A stretch of 33,235 bases of DNA from Pelagibius sp. (lineage in GTDB: Bacteria; Pseudomonadota; Alphaproteobacteria; Kiloniellales; Kiloniellaceae): positions 1 through 33,235 of the forward strand of contig NZ_JANQOI010000168.1 in assembly GCF_028289705.1 (NCBI RefSeq). Reading direction: 5' to 3'. Shown in pieces: positions 21,523 through 27,866 of the stretch. Position 1 is the first letter of the stretch. Each line of letters starts with the position of its first letter. The notes below the pieces were generated by a model, which worked only from the letters and a program-made list of their open reading frames with translations, searched no databases and was not told the DNA's origin. The translations under genes and the position numbers were made by a program.

Positions 21523-22785
21523 ATGACCAAAGCACTTCCGCCCCGGCCCGATCTCGGCTGGTTGAAGAAAACCGCCAAACAGCATCTCGCGCAGCTTCGA
21601 AGACGCGAGTCCTCCGCCAGGCTGCATCAGGCCCAGCGCGACATCGCCAAGGAGTACGGCTTCAAGAGCTGGCGCGCGCTCAAGGCCCATGTCGACGGCT
21701 TGAGCCTGGACGGCCAGATCATCGTCTCCACGATCGAAGGAAACGCCAGTGAACTGGCGCGCCTGCTCGCCGCGCACCCGGCGAAGATCGCCATTGCCGG
21801 ACATGCTTGGCGAAGGCCGCTGCTGCATCTCGCCGCGGAGCGCGGGCACCTGGCCTGCGTCGACCTGCTGCTTCGGCTTGGCTGCGATGTGAACCGGCGC
21901 GACCAGCTCGACCGGGCATCGGCCCTGCACTGGGCCGCCCAGGAAGGCCACCTCGATGTCGTCGAACGCCTGGTCGCCGCCGGCGCCGACATCGAAGGGG
22001 AGGGCGATGCCCATGAGATGGGGGTGATCGGTTGGGCCACCTGCTTCCGTCAGGTGCGCCACGACGTCGCGGCGTTTCTGATAGACCGCGGTGCCGAGCC
22101 GACGATCTTCGCCGCCGTCGCGCTGGACCGCCCGGATCTGGTCCGCCGCCTCGTCGAGGCCGACCCACGCCTGCTCTTTCATCAAATGAGCCGCTTCGAG
22201 AACCACGCCACGGCACTGCATTTTGCGGTGCTGAAGAACCGTGCCGAGATGGTCGGCCTGCTGCTGAAGCTTGGCGCCGATCCGTCCGCCAAGGACAGCC
22301 GTGGATATACGCCGCTCCACTGCGCCTCATCCAAGACCGACAAGACGATCGCCGACCAACTGATTGCCGCAGGAGCCGATCCTATGGAACAGAGTCCCAA
22401 CCGCTTCGAGTCCGCCGTGCCGATTCTCAACGTGAAAGACGTTCCCGCCTCCATCGCCTACTACGTCGAAAAGCTGGGCTTCCGGAAGGAGTGGGAGTGG
22501 GGCACGCCGGCCAACTATGCCTGCGTCCAGCGCGACGGGGTGAGGATCTTCCTTTGCCAGGACGGGCAGGGCGCGCCCGGCATGTGGATCTCGGTCTTCA
22601 TCCACGATGTGGACGCGCTCTTTGAGGACTACAGCGAGAAGGGCGCCATCATCCGCCAGCCGCCGACCAGTTTTCCCTGGGGCATCCGGGAGATGAACGT
22701 GGAGGATCTGGACGGCCACCGCCTGCGCATCGGCAGCGAGGCCGGCGGCCCCTCCGACGACGTGCCCTTGAACGAGGACCCCTGA
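21523..22785 (+). CDS. Ankyrin-repeat protein fused to a glyoxalase/VOC domain
   Basis: A 420-residue cytosolic protein of two parts. Residues 1-60 form a leader helix with IAKEYGFKSWRALKAHV, a motif seen before bacterial ankyrin repeats. Residues 70-290 hold five or six ankyrin repeats, e.g. RPLLHLAAERGHLACVDLLL, SALHWAAQEGHLDVVERLV, TALHFAVLKNRAEMVGLLL and YTPLHCASS. Residues 297-405 are a vicinal-oxygen-chelate domain of the bleomycin-resistance/glyoxalase group (VPILNVKDVPASIAYYVEKL, RDGVRIFLCQDG, MNVEDLDGHRLRI). The VOC half could bind a small molecule or metal; enzymatic activity cannot be read. ATG 21523 has AAGGTG 6 nt upstream. The combination looks unusual. Converges with the next gene. 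Confidence 0.9.
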   Translation: MTKALPPRPDLGWLKKTAKQHLAQLRRRESSARLHQAQRDIAKEYGFKSWRALKAHVDGLSLDGQIIVSTIEGNASELARLLAAHPAKIAIAGHAWRRPLLHLAAERGHLACVDLLLRLGCDVNRRDQLDRASALHWAAQEGHLDVVERLVAAGADIEGEGDAHEMGVIGWATCFRQVRHDVAAFLIDRGAEPTIFAAVALDRPDLVRRLVEADPRLLFHQMSRFENHATALHFAVLKNRAEMVGLLLKLGADPSAKDSRGYTPLHCASSKTDKTIADQLIAAGADPMEQSPNRFESAVPILNVKDVPASIAYYVEKLGFRKEWEWGTPANYACVQRDGVRIFLCQDGQGAPGMWISVFIHDVDALFEDYSEKGAIIRQPPTSFPWGIREMNVEDLDGHRLRIGSEAGGPSDDVPLNEDP

Positions 22786-22856
22786 ACCGCTTTACCGGAG
22801 GCCGGCAATAGAGGTGTGGACGATGGTCCGTGCGAGACGTCCGGGGTATCGCCGCG

Positions 22857-23852
22857 TCAGACCGAGGCGAGGAAGCGCGCGACCCGCCGGCCGACTTCGG
22901 CGGGCGCGTCTTCGGGACTGTAGTGTCCGGCGCCGGCAATGCGGTGCACCTCGCCGCCGGGAAAGGCCTGCTGGAACAGCGGCAGGAATTGGGCGGCATG
23001 GAGGGTTCGGTCGGCTTCGCCCCATAAGGCCAGCGCCGGTTTCCTCGCCAGCGCCAGCGCCGTTGCGGCATCCGGCTCTTCGAAGCGATGGTCACCCCTG
23101 GCAAAGCCCTTGGCCCAGCCAATCGCCCCCAGCGCGTGCCGGGGCGTTGGAAAGGGCGCGCCAAAGGCTGCCAGCCAGTTCTCGGTGATGATCTCGTTGC
23201 GCTCGAAGCCGTTCAGCTTGAGAGTCGACAGGATGTTGTAGTCGAGATGGCCCAGCACCTCTTCGAGGGTGCCGTCAGCCTCGGCCTTCAGGATCCATTG
23301 AAACCAGGGCGCTGCGGCGGCGTTGGCTGTCAGCCGGTCGAGGAGGTCCGCTTGGCCGAGGGGCGTGGGCCCGTTGACCGACACGACCCTCTTGATCCGC
23401 TCGGGCTGGCGGATTGCAAGCCCCATCCCGACGGGTCCGCCGAAGTCGTGCATGACGAGCGTCAGCTCGCGGAGGTCGTTGGACAGCACGAAGCGTTCCA
23501 GGTTGTCGATGTGGTCCTGTAGCCAGTAGGTCCTGTTCTCAGGGGCAGCGCTCTTTCCGAAGCCCATGTGGTCGATGGCAATCACCCGCGCATTCTGCGC
23601 CCAGAGTGGAATCTGGTGGCGGAAGAGGTAGCCCCAGGTCGGCTCGCCATGCAGCAGCAGCAGGGTGTCGGCGCCTTCGCCCTCGTCGACGTAGTGCATG
23701 GGAAACCCGGCGGCATCGCTGTAGCGGGCGCGGAACGGCCAGGTGCCTGCAAAGGTCTCGCCCGCCTCGACGGCAGGGCGCAGGTCGCTGCTGCCTCGGT
23801 CTCCGTCTTGCGTGGCCGAGGGCGCTTTTGCCGGCCTTGCCAGGGCGCTCAT
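22857..23852 (-). CDS. Haloalkane-dehalogenase-like alpha/beta hydrolase
   Basis: A 331-residue cytosolic hydrolase. The motif LLLHGEPTWGYLFRHQIPLW (residues 65-84) and the Asp nucleophile in VMHDFGGPVGMG (Asp136) identify the haloalkane dehalogenase/epoxide hydrolase group, with the base in GAGHYSPED. In the DhlA-type dehalogenases the residue after the nucleophile is a halide-binding Trp; here it is Phe137, so true dehalogenation is uncertain. ATG 23852 overlaps the stop of a 29-codon upstream ORF (ATGA), and the start is preceded by GGAG. The gene is divergent from a MarR regulator, and the shared promoter region has two palindromes, so substrate-responsive repression is likely. Confidence 0.87.
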   Translation of the reverse strand: MSALARPAKAPSATQDGDRGSSDLRPAVEAGETFAGTWPFRARYSDAAGFPMHYVDEGEGADTLLLLHGEPTWGYLFRHQIPLWAQNARVIAIDHMGFGKSAAPENRTYWLQDHIDNLERFVLSNDLRELTLVMHDFGGPVGMGLAIRQPERIKRVVSVNGPTPLGQADLLDRLTANAAAAPWFQWILKAEADGTLEEVLGHLDYNILSTLKLNGFERNEIITENWLAAFGAPFPTPRHALGAIGWAKGFARGDHRFEEPDAATALALARKPALALWGEADRTLHAAQFLPLFQQAFPGGEVHRIAGAGHYSPEDAPAEVGRRVARFLASV

Positions 23853-23938
23853 GGCTCCGACTCCGCAGAAGCCGGCCGGCGGACGGCGGTGAGGGATGCC
23901 GACAGCAGGCTGCCGGCGGCGATGATTTGGCACAGCAT
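23849..23938 (-). CDS. Possible 29-residue upstream ORF coupled to the hydrolase
   Basis: ATG 23938 is preceded by GGGAGAG at 8-9 nt and opens a frame of 29 codons (start MLCQIIAAGSLLSASL) whose TGA overlaps the hydrolase ATG by 4 nt. The peptide is hydrophobic near the N-terminus and would be mildly signal-like. The predicted transcription start is near 23948, which might trim the ribosome site, so expression is unsure. It may be a translational coupler rather than a functional peptide. Confidence 0.35.
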   Translation of the reverse strand: MLCQIIAAGSLLSASLTAVRRPASAESEP

Positions 23939-23954
23939 TGTCAGGTCTCTCCCA

Positions 23955-24017
23955 GGTATGTGAGTGACTCACATATAAGGCAAGCCACTTGCCATTCAAG
24001 TGTGTGAGTCACATATT
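23955..24017. promoter_or_regulatory. Divergent MarR-type promoter-operator region
   Basis: Two palindromes lie between the divergent genes. O1 at 23957-23975 has 9-bp perfect arms TATGTGAGT and ACTCACATA around one G. O2 at 24001-24015 has the core TGTGA-G-TCACA. For the hydrolase, TTGCCT (23978-23983) and CATACC (23955-23960) on the minus strand are 17 nt apart, with O1 over the spacer and -10. For the MarR gene, TTGCCA (23989-23994) and CATATT (24012-24017) are 17 nt apart with O2 over the spacer and -10. Binding by the MarR protein would block both promoters. Confidence 0.78.
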
Positions 24018-24023
24018 TTGTCG

Positions 24024-24533
24024 ATGACCAGAGAAACCCTGCGCACTGCCAACCTCCTGGGCGCGACGGCGCTTGGCCTTCACGACGAACTGCGGCGGGC
24101 GGTCGAAACGCGCTCCGGCCGCGCCGGCGAGGCATCGGCCGCGCTGAATGCCCTTGGCCATCAGCCCGGACTGTCCAACGATGCCCTCAGCCGGCTCCTC
24201 GATCTGACCCATACCGGGACAGTCCGCCTCATCGACCGCCTGGTGGCCGACGGGCTTGTGGAGCGCCGCACTGCCGCGCACGACAGGCGGAGCGTCGCGC
24301 TCTACCTGACCGCCGCCGGAAAAGAGGTCAGACGAGACATTCTCGAAGAGCGCTCGGCCGTCCTCGCGCCTCTCGTTTCACGTCTGAGCGCACAGGAGCA
24401 GAAGACGCTGGCAACGCTTCTCGGCAAGCTTCTGACCACGGTCTCGCGGGATGACACGCACAAGCTGCGCATCTGCCGTCTCTGCGACAGCGGGGCCTGC
24501 AAAGACTGTCCGATTCTGGTGCCCGTGGCTTAG
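24024..24533 (+). CDS. MarR-family regulator with C-terminal cysteine cluster
   Basis: A 169-residue winged-helix repressor. The MarR DNA-binding core is ALSRLLDLTHTGTVRLIDRL, the recognition region, followed by the wing VERRTAAHDRRSVALYLTAA. Long N- and C-terminal helices form the dimer interface. The C-terminus carries four cysteines (Cys151, 154, 159, 162) in the pattern C-x2-C-x4-C-x2-C, which could bind a metal or an iron-sulfur cluster or sense oxidants. ATG 24024 is within a few nucleotides of the predicted transcription start, so the message may be leaderless; an upstream ATG at 24000 would lie inside the operator. It probably represses itself and the divergent hydrolase. Confidence 0.88.
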   Translation: MTRETLRTANLLGATALGLHDELRRAVETRSGRAGEASAALNALGHQPGLSNDALSRLLDLTHTGTVRLIDRLVADGLVERRTAAHDRRSVALYLTAAGKEVRRDILEERSAVLAPLVSRLSAQEQKTLATLLGKLLTTVSRDDTHKLRICRLCDSGACKDCPILVPVA

Positions 24534-24587
24534 CAGAGTGGGGGATTGGCGCCGGTCTGAGCCGCGAGATCCCCGGCAACCAACCGC

Positions 24588-25082
24588 TCAGGCCTGCAGT
24601 TCGGCCAGCAATTCGGCGAGCAGTTCCATCCCGGCACCCCAGCCCTTGTCCATGCCGGCCATCGCGGCGGCGAAGCAGGCGATCTCGGCCTCACTTGCCT
24701 CATGGGGCACCCAAGTCAGACGCAAGCTGGTTTTCCCGTCCGCTTCCTCGAAGGTCACGGTCGTCAGCAGCACCCTTGGCCAGTCAGCCATCATGGGGTT
24801 GGAGATGACGTTCCAGTCCGCGTCGGATACCGAGTGCAGCCAGACCAGCCGCTCCGGCGGGCTGACCTCCGTGAATTCGACCCGCTGATAGTTGGACTTG
24901 CCGTCCCACCGCATCTCGTTGAGCCACAGCCCGCCGGGCTGCAGGTCGAAGCGGTGGACAAGCGTCTCCACCCGCGGGCCATACCAGCGCGCCAGAAGCT
25001 GCGGCTCAGTCCAGGCTTTCCAAACCAGTGCGCGCGGGGCATCGAACACCCGCTCCAGCACATAGGTCGGCAAGTCACTCAT
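24588..25082 (-). CDS. SRPBCC/AHSA1-family protein
   Basis: A 164-residue protein with the START-like SRPBCC fold of the AHSA1 family. It starts TYVLERVFDAPRALVWKAWT, followed by ARWYGPRVETLVHRFDLQPG, and has the late motif KTSLRLTWVPHEASEAE and the helical end GMDKGWGAGMELLAELL. These proteins have a hydrophobic cavity for small ligands and are usually encoded with an ArsR-type regulator, as here: its ATG lies 8 nt inside the end of the arsR-type gene, so the pair is translationally coupled. The ligand is unknown. Confidence 0.9.
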   Translation of the reverse strand: MSDLPTYVLERVFDAPRALVWKAWTEPQLLARWYGPRVETLVHRFDLQPGGLWLNEMRWDGKSNYQRVEFTEVSPPERLVWLHSVSDADWNVISNPMMADWPRVLLTTVTFEEADGKTSLRLTWVPHEASEAEIACFAAAMAGMDKGWGAGMELLAELLAELQA

Positions 25083-25461
25083 GTCCGTTTCCCCCGTGAT
25101 CGGATCCCTGCGTCTCGGTCTTCTTTAGCTCTTCCAGCAGGCCGTCGAGCTGGTCGAAGCTTTCTGACCAGAACTGCCTGAACGCTTCGAGCCAGCCGAC
25201 CGCGGCTGCCATCGCCTCTGCCTTCAGCCGCGCCGGCCTGCGTTGCCGGTCGACGTCCCGCTCGATCAGCCCCGCCCGCTCCAACACCTTCAGGTGCTTG
25301 GAGACCGCCGGCTGGCTCATCGCAAAGGGCTCGGTGAGTTCGTTCACCGAGGCCGCGCTGGCGGCCAGCCGCGACAGGATCGCCCGCCGCGTCGGGTCAG
25401 CAAGCGCGGCGAAGACCGCGTCCAGGGTCTCTGGGTCCGCCCCACGGTCAACTCCATCCAT
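25075..25461 (-). CDS. ArsR/SmtB-family regulator
   Basis: A 128-residue winged-helix regulator: ALADPTRRAILSRLAASAAS, then the helix-turn-helix AMSQPAVSKHLKVLERAGLI and the wing RDVDRQRRPARL, and a C-terminal helix ending in a His- and Gly-rich tail. No cysteine metal-site motif is present, so it is not an arsenic or cadmium sensor of the classical type; this subtype usually pairs with SRPBCC proteins, as it does here. ATG 25461 or 25467 starts the gene; the frame is open further upstream but passes the promoter and lacks likeness to the family. It overlaps the next gene by 8 nt and probably represses itself through the palindrome at 25460-25475. Confidence 0.9.
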   Translation of the reverse strand: MDGVDRGADPETLDAVFAALADPTRRAILSRLAASAASVNELTEPFAMSQPAVSKHLKVLERAGLIERDVDRQRRPARLKAEAMAAAVGWLEAFRQFWSESFDQLDGLLEELKKTETQGSDHGGNGHE

Positions 25462-25497
25462 AACCATATGGTTATATAAAGAATCATGCGGCGTCAA
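25460..25497 (-). promoter_or_regulatory. Promoter and palindromic operator of the arsR-type gene
   Basis: ATAACCATATGGTTAT at 25460-25475 is a perfect 16-bp palindrome covering the start codon and part of the -10. On the minus strand TTGACG (25492-25497) and TATAAC (25471-25476) are 15 nt apart. Transcription would begin near 25464, at or within a few bases of ATG 25461, so the message may be nearly leaderless. Confidence 0.7.
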
Positions 25498-25576
25498 CCG
25501 TCGGCGCTCCAGTTCGGGGCTCGCCGTACAGGGCGAAAGCGGCAGTCCTTGTGTCAGTCTGATGGGGGAAGGGGGC

Positions 25577-27298
25577 TCAGCGCTGGGTGAGCTTGAACTC
25601 GATGCGGCGGTTGCGGCGGAAGGCGATCTCGTCGTCGCCGGCATCCAGCGGCTGAAACTCGCCGAAGCCGGTGGCGGCCAGCCGGTTCGCCGGGATGCCC
25701 CGCTCGATAAGGAACTTCACCACCGAGATAGCGCGCGCCGAGGAGAGTTCCCAGTTGGAGGGGAACTGGAAGGTGGCGATGGGCGCGCGGTCGGTGTGGC
25801 CGTCGACGCGCAGCACCCAGTCCAGCTCCGCGGGGATGGTTCCCGAGATTTCCCGCAGGGTCTCGGCCAGCCGGCCCAACTGGACCTGGCCCTCCTCGCC
25901 GATGGTGGCCGAGCCGCTGCCGAAGAGGATCTCAGACTGGAAGACGAAGCGGTCGCCGACGATGCGGATGTCCTGGCGGTTGCCGATGGCTTCGCGCAGC
26001 CGGCCGAAGAACTCGGAGCGGTAGCGCGCCAGCTCCTGCACCTTGCTGGCCAGGGCGACGTTGAGGCGCTTGCCGAGATCGGCGATCTGCACCTGCTGAG
26101 CCTCGTTCTCCGCCTCCGCCAGATCGAGGGCCTCGGAAAGGGTGGTGAGTTGCTGGCGCAGCGCCGCCAGTTGCTGGTTCAGGAGGGAGATCTGGATCTG
26201 CGCCTCTTCGGAAAGCTGCTGCTGCTCCGCCAGGGCCTCGCCCTGTTCCCGTCCCGCGGCCTCGGCTGCCTTCAACTGCTCGGCCAGGTCGTCGCGCAGG
26301 GACTTGAGGATGGCGATCTCGGCCAGCTGGGTTTCGATCTTCGCCTTGTCCGCCTCGATGGTGGCATAGGCGTCCTCCAGATCCGCCTTGCCGGCGGCGA
26401 TCAGCGCCAGGGCCTCCTCCAGCTTCTTCTGGTCGGTGCTCATGCGCGCCAGCGCCGCCTCCAGCCGGGCGCGTTCGGCATCCAGCTCCGCGTTGCGGGC
26501 GGCCAGCGCCTGGCGGATCGTTTCCAGCTCTTCCTGGGTGAGGCTCTGGGCCTCCCGGCTCGCCGCCAGTTCCTCCTCGCTGGCGGCCAAAGCCTGCTGG
26601 CTTTGCTCCAGATCCTCCTGGCTTTGGGCAAGGTCCTGGCGGCTGCGTTCCAATTCCTCGGCACGGGCCGCGAGGGTTTCGCGGTTTTCCTCCAGCAGGG
26701 CCTGGACCGCCGCGAGGGCCGTCTCGCGCTCGCTGAGGTCGCTGCGCAACTGGGCCTGGGCCTGCTCGCTCTCGCCCAGCAAGGCCGTCAGCCGCCCGGT
26801 CTCGTCCTGCTCGCTGGCCAGCAGGCGGGCCAGCTCGTCGCGTTCGATGGTCAGGCTCGAGAGCTGCTCCGACAGGCTGTCGCGTTCGCTGAGCAGGGCG
26901 GCGAGCTGGTTGGTCAGGCTGTCGCGCTCGTCGGCCAGGGAGGAGACCTGGCTGGAGAGCGACTCCTGCTGTTCGCTGAGGGCGGCGAGCTGGCTGGCCA
27001 GAGACTCCCGCGAGGCGAGGGACGACTGCAGCTCGGAGGAAAGCTGCGCCACGTTCACCCGCAGTTCCTCGTTAGCGCTGCGCTCCAGCGCCAGCAGGTC
27101 GGCCAGCTCGGCGATCTCGCTTTCCAGGCGCAGCAGCGCCTCGTCCTTGCCGGTCAGGGCGACCGACAGGAAGAACTGCGCCACCATGAAGACCATGAGG
27201 ACGAAGATGACCACCAGCAGCAGGGTGGCGAGGCCGTCGACAAAGCCCGGCCAGATGTTGATGGACCGGCGCGACCCGCCGCGGCCGAGGGCGTACAT
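25577..27298 (-). CDS. MotB-like protein with long periplasmic coiled coil and OmpA domain
   Basis: A 573-residue protein. A short cytosolic N-terminus is followed by one helix at 22-45 with Asp21 at its start (WPGFVDGLATLLLVV), the layout of MotB/ZorB proton-channel partners. Residues about 50-435 are almost continuous coiled coil, including near-perfect 14-residue repeats at 98-167 (e.g. ESLASQLAALSEQQ, DSLTNQLAALLSER). Residues 443-573 form an OmpA-like peptidoglycan-binding domain (VLRVDGHTDRAPI, SSARAISVVKFLIERGI, RRNRRIEFKL). It likely pairs with the MotA/ExbB-type protein encoded upstream and transmits proton-driven motion to the cell wall. GTP- or flagella-related genes are not nearby. 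Confidence 0.88.
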   Translation of the reverse strand: MYALGRGGSRRSINIWPGFVDGLATLLLVVIFVLMVFMVAQFFLSVALTGKDEALLRLESEIAELADLLALERSANEELRVNVAQLSSELQSSLASRESLASQLAALSEQQESLSSQVSSLADERDSLTNQLAALLSERDSLSEQLSSLTIERDELARLLASEQDETGRLTALLGESEQAQAQLRSDLSERETALAAVQALLEENRETLAARAEELERSRQDLAQSQEDLEQSQQALAASEEELAASREAQSLTQEELETIRQALAARNAELDAERARLEAALARMSTDQKKLEEALALIAAGKADLEDAYATIEADKAKIETQLAEIAILKSLRDDLAEQLKAAEAAGREQGEALAEQQQLSEEAQIQISLLNQQLAALRQQLTTLSEALDLAEAENEAQQVQIADLGKRLNVALASKVQELARYRSEFFGRLREAIGNRQDIRIVGDRFVFQSEILFGSGSATIGEEGQVQLGRLAETLREISGTIPAELDWVLRVDGHTDRAPIATFQFPSNWELSSARAISVVKFLIERGIPANRLAATGFGEFQPLDAGDDEIAFRRNRRIEFKLTQR

Positions 27299-27333
27299 TA
27301 GGACCCGCTATCTGGATTGGGTGCGCCATGAGA

Positions 27334-27427
27334 CGGTCGGGAACGCCCCGTGGCTAGGAGCACCGGTGCAGGCGATGTGGGCCATCGGCCAGCCGGTGCG
27401 ACGACGTCCACGGGGCGTTCCCGACCG
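27334..27427. repeat. 94-bp hairpin with perfect 20-bp arms before the motB-like gene
   Basis: Positions 27334-27353 and 27408-27427 are perfect reverse complements (20 of 20), beginning CGGTCGGGAACG. The 54-nt interior has further complementarity (GCACCGG with CCGGTGC). It lies 36 bp upstream of the motB-like start codon, on the same transcript if the motA-like gene reads through. Its right arm overlaps the left copy of the 9-bp duplication of the adjacent mobile element. Confidence 0.85.
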
Positions 27428-27431
27428 CCCG

Positions 27432-27725
27432 CACTGCTGTCCGGTTTAGCTTTCTTCCGTTTGCGAAGAGGGTCGCATTGCAAGGTGTTGGAGCCGGGCA
27501 GTTGGTTGTAGGACAGGAAAGCGAGCCCGGAGTGGTGGACGGCTTTTGGCTGAAAGGTTGTCACCCCCACCCCAACCCTCCCCCGTCGAAGGGGGAGGGG
27601 GAAGTTATTGGAGCGGCTGGGAAAACTCTCCTCCCCCCTTGACGGGGGGAGGTTGGGAGGGGGGTGAGCTACACACCCGATGGCAGCCTGTTTTCCCCGA
27701 TGCTGACCTAAACCGGACAGTAGTG
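27432..27725. mobile_element. MITE-like non-autonomous element, 294 bp, with 9-bp target duplication
   Basis: The ends are 18-bp inverted repeats, CACTGCTGTCCGGTTTAG at 27432-27449 and CTAAACCGGACAGTAGTG at 27708-27725, with one mismatch. Exact 9-bp direct repeats GACCGCCCG flank it (27423-27431 and 27726-27734). No transposase is encoded. Near the left end, minus-strand codons read NQLPGSNT, weakly like the C-terminal MPGLNT of IS481-family transposases, which hints at, but does not prove, the parent. The centre holds a GC-rich palindrome (separate entry). It sits between the motA-like and motB-like genes. The rest of the 568-bp gap (27299-27866) contains the hairpin at 27334-27427 and, right of the element, a weak stem (GCGGGGTC with GGCCCCGC) and nothing else I can name. 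Confidence 0.85.
27559..27669. repeat. GC-rich palindromic repeat nested in the MITE-like element
   Basis: The left arm TCACCCCCACCCCAACCC and the right arm GGGTTGGGAG-type sequence ending GGGGGGTGAGC are imperfect inverted repeats over about 28 bp, with smaller internal hairpins (CCCCCGTCGAAGGGGG). Elements ending in GGGGTGAG are frequent proteobacterial intergenic repeats; a related unit lies at 12889-13030. It appears to have been inserted into, or captured by, the element. Confidence 0.6.
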
Positions 27726-27866
27726 GACCGCCCGCGGGGTCGCTTTTCGCTCCGCACCCGCGGCGTGGCCCCGCTTGCCCGATGCACCACATCGTGCTGC
27801 GCGCGGCTTCTGTCAGGTGCGGCCGAAAAGTCGATCTCATGATGCACCTAATCCTGAGAGTGGGCC

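Noticed and set aside
23852-23999. Longer N-terminus of the hydrolase starting at 23999
   Set aside because: It would run through the operator and promoter elements and encodes an Arg/Pro-rich stretch unlike any homologue.
25461-25644. Longer N-terminus of the ArsR-type regulator
   Set aside because: The added part is Ser- and Pro-rich, crosses the promoter and palindrome and overlaps the antisense of the MotB-like gene end.
25298-27301. Open frame of about 667 codons on the plus strand opposite the MotB-like gene
   Set aside because: Antisense of coiled-coil coding sequence; the minus-strand protein has a clear membrane helix and OmpA domain.
27432-27725. Complete insertion sequence
   Set aside because: The 294-bp unit has no reading frame for a transposase; only a very weak C-terminal likeness.
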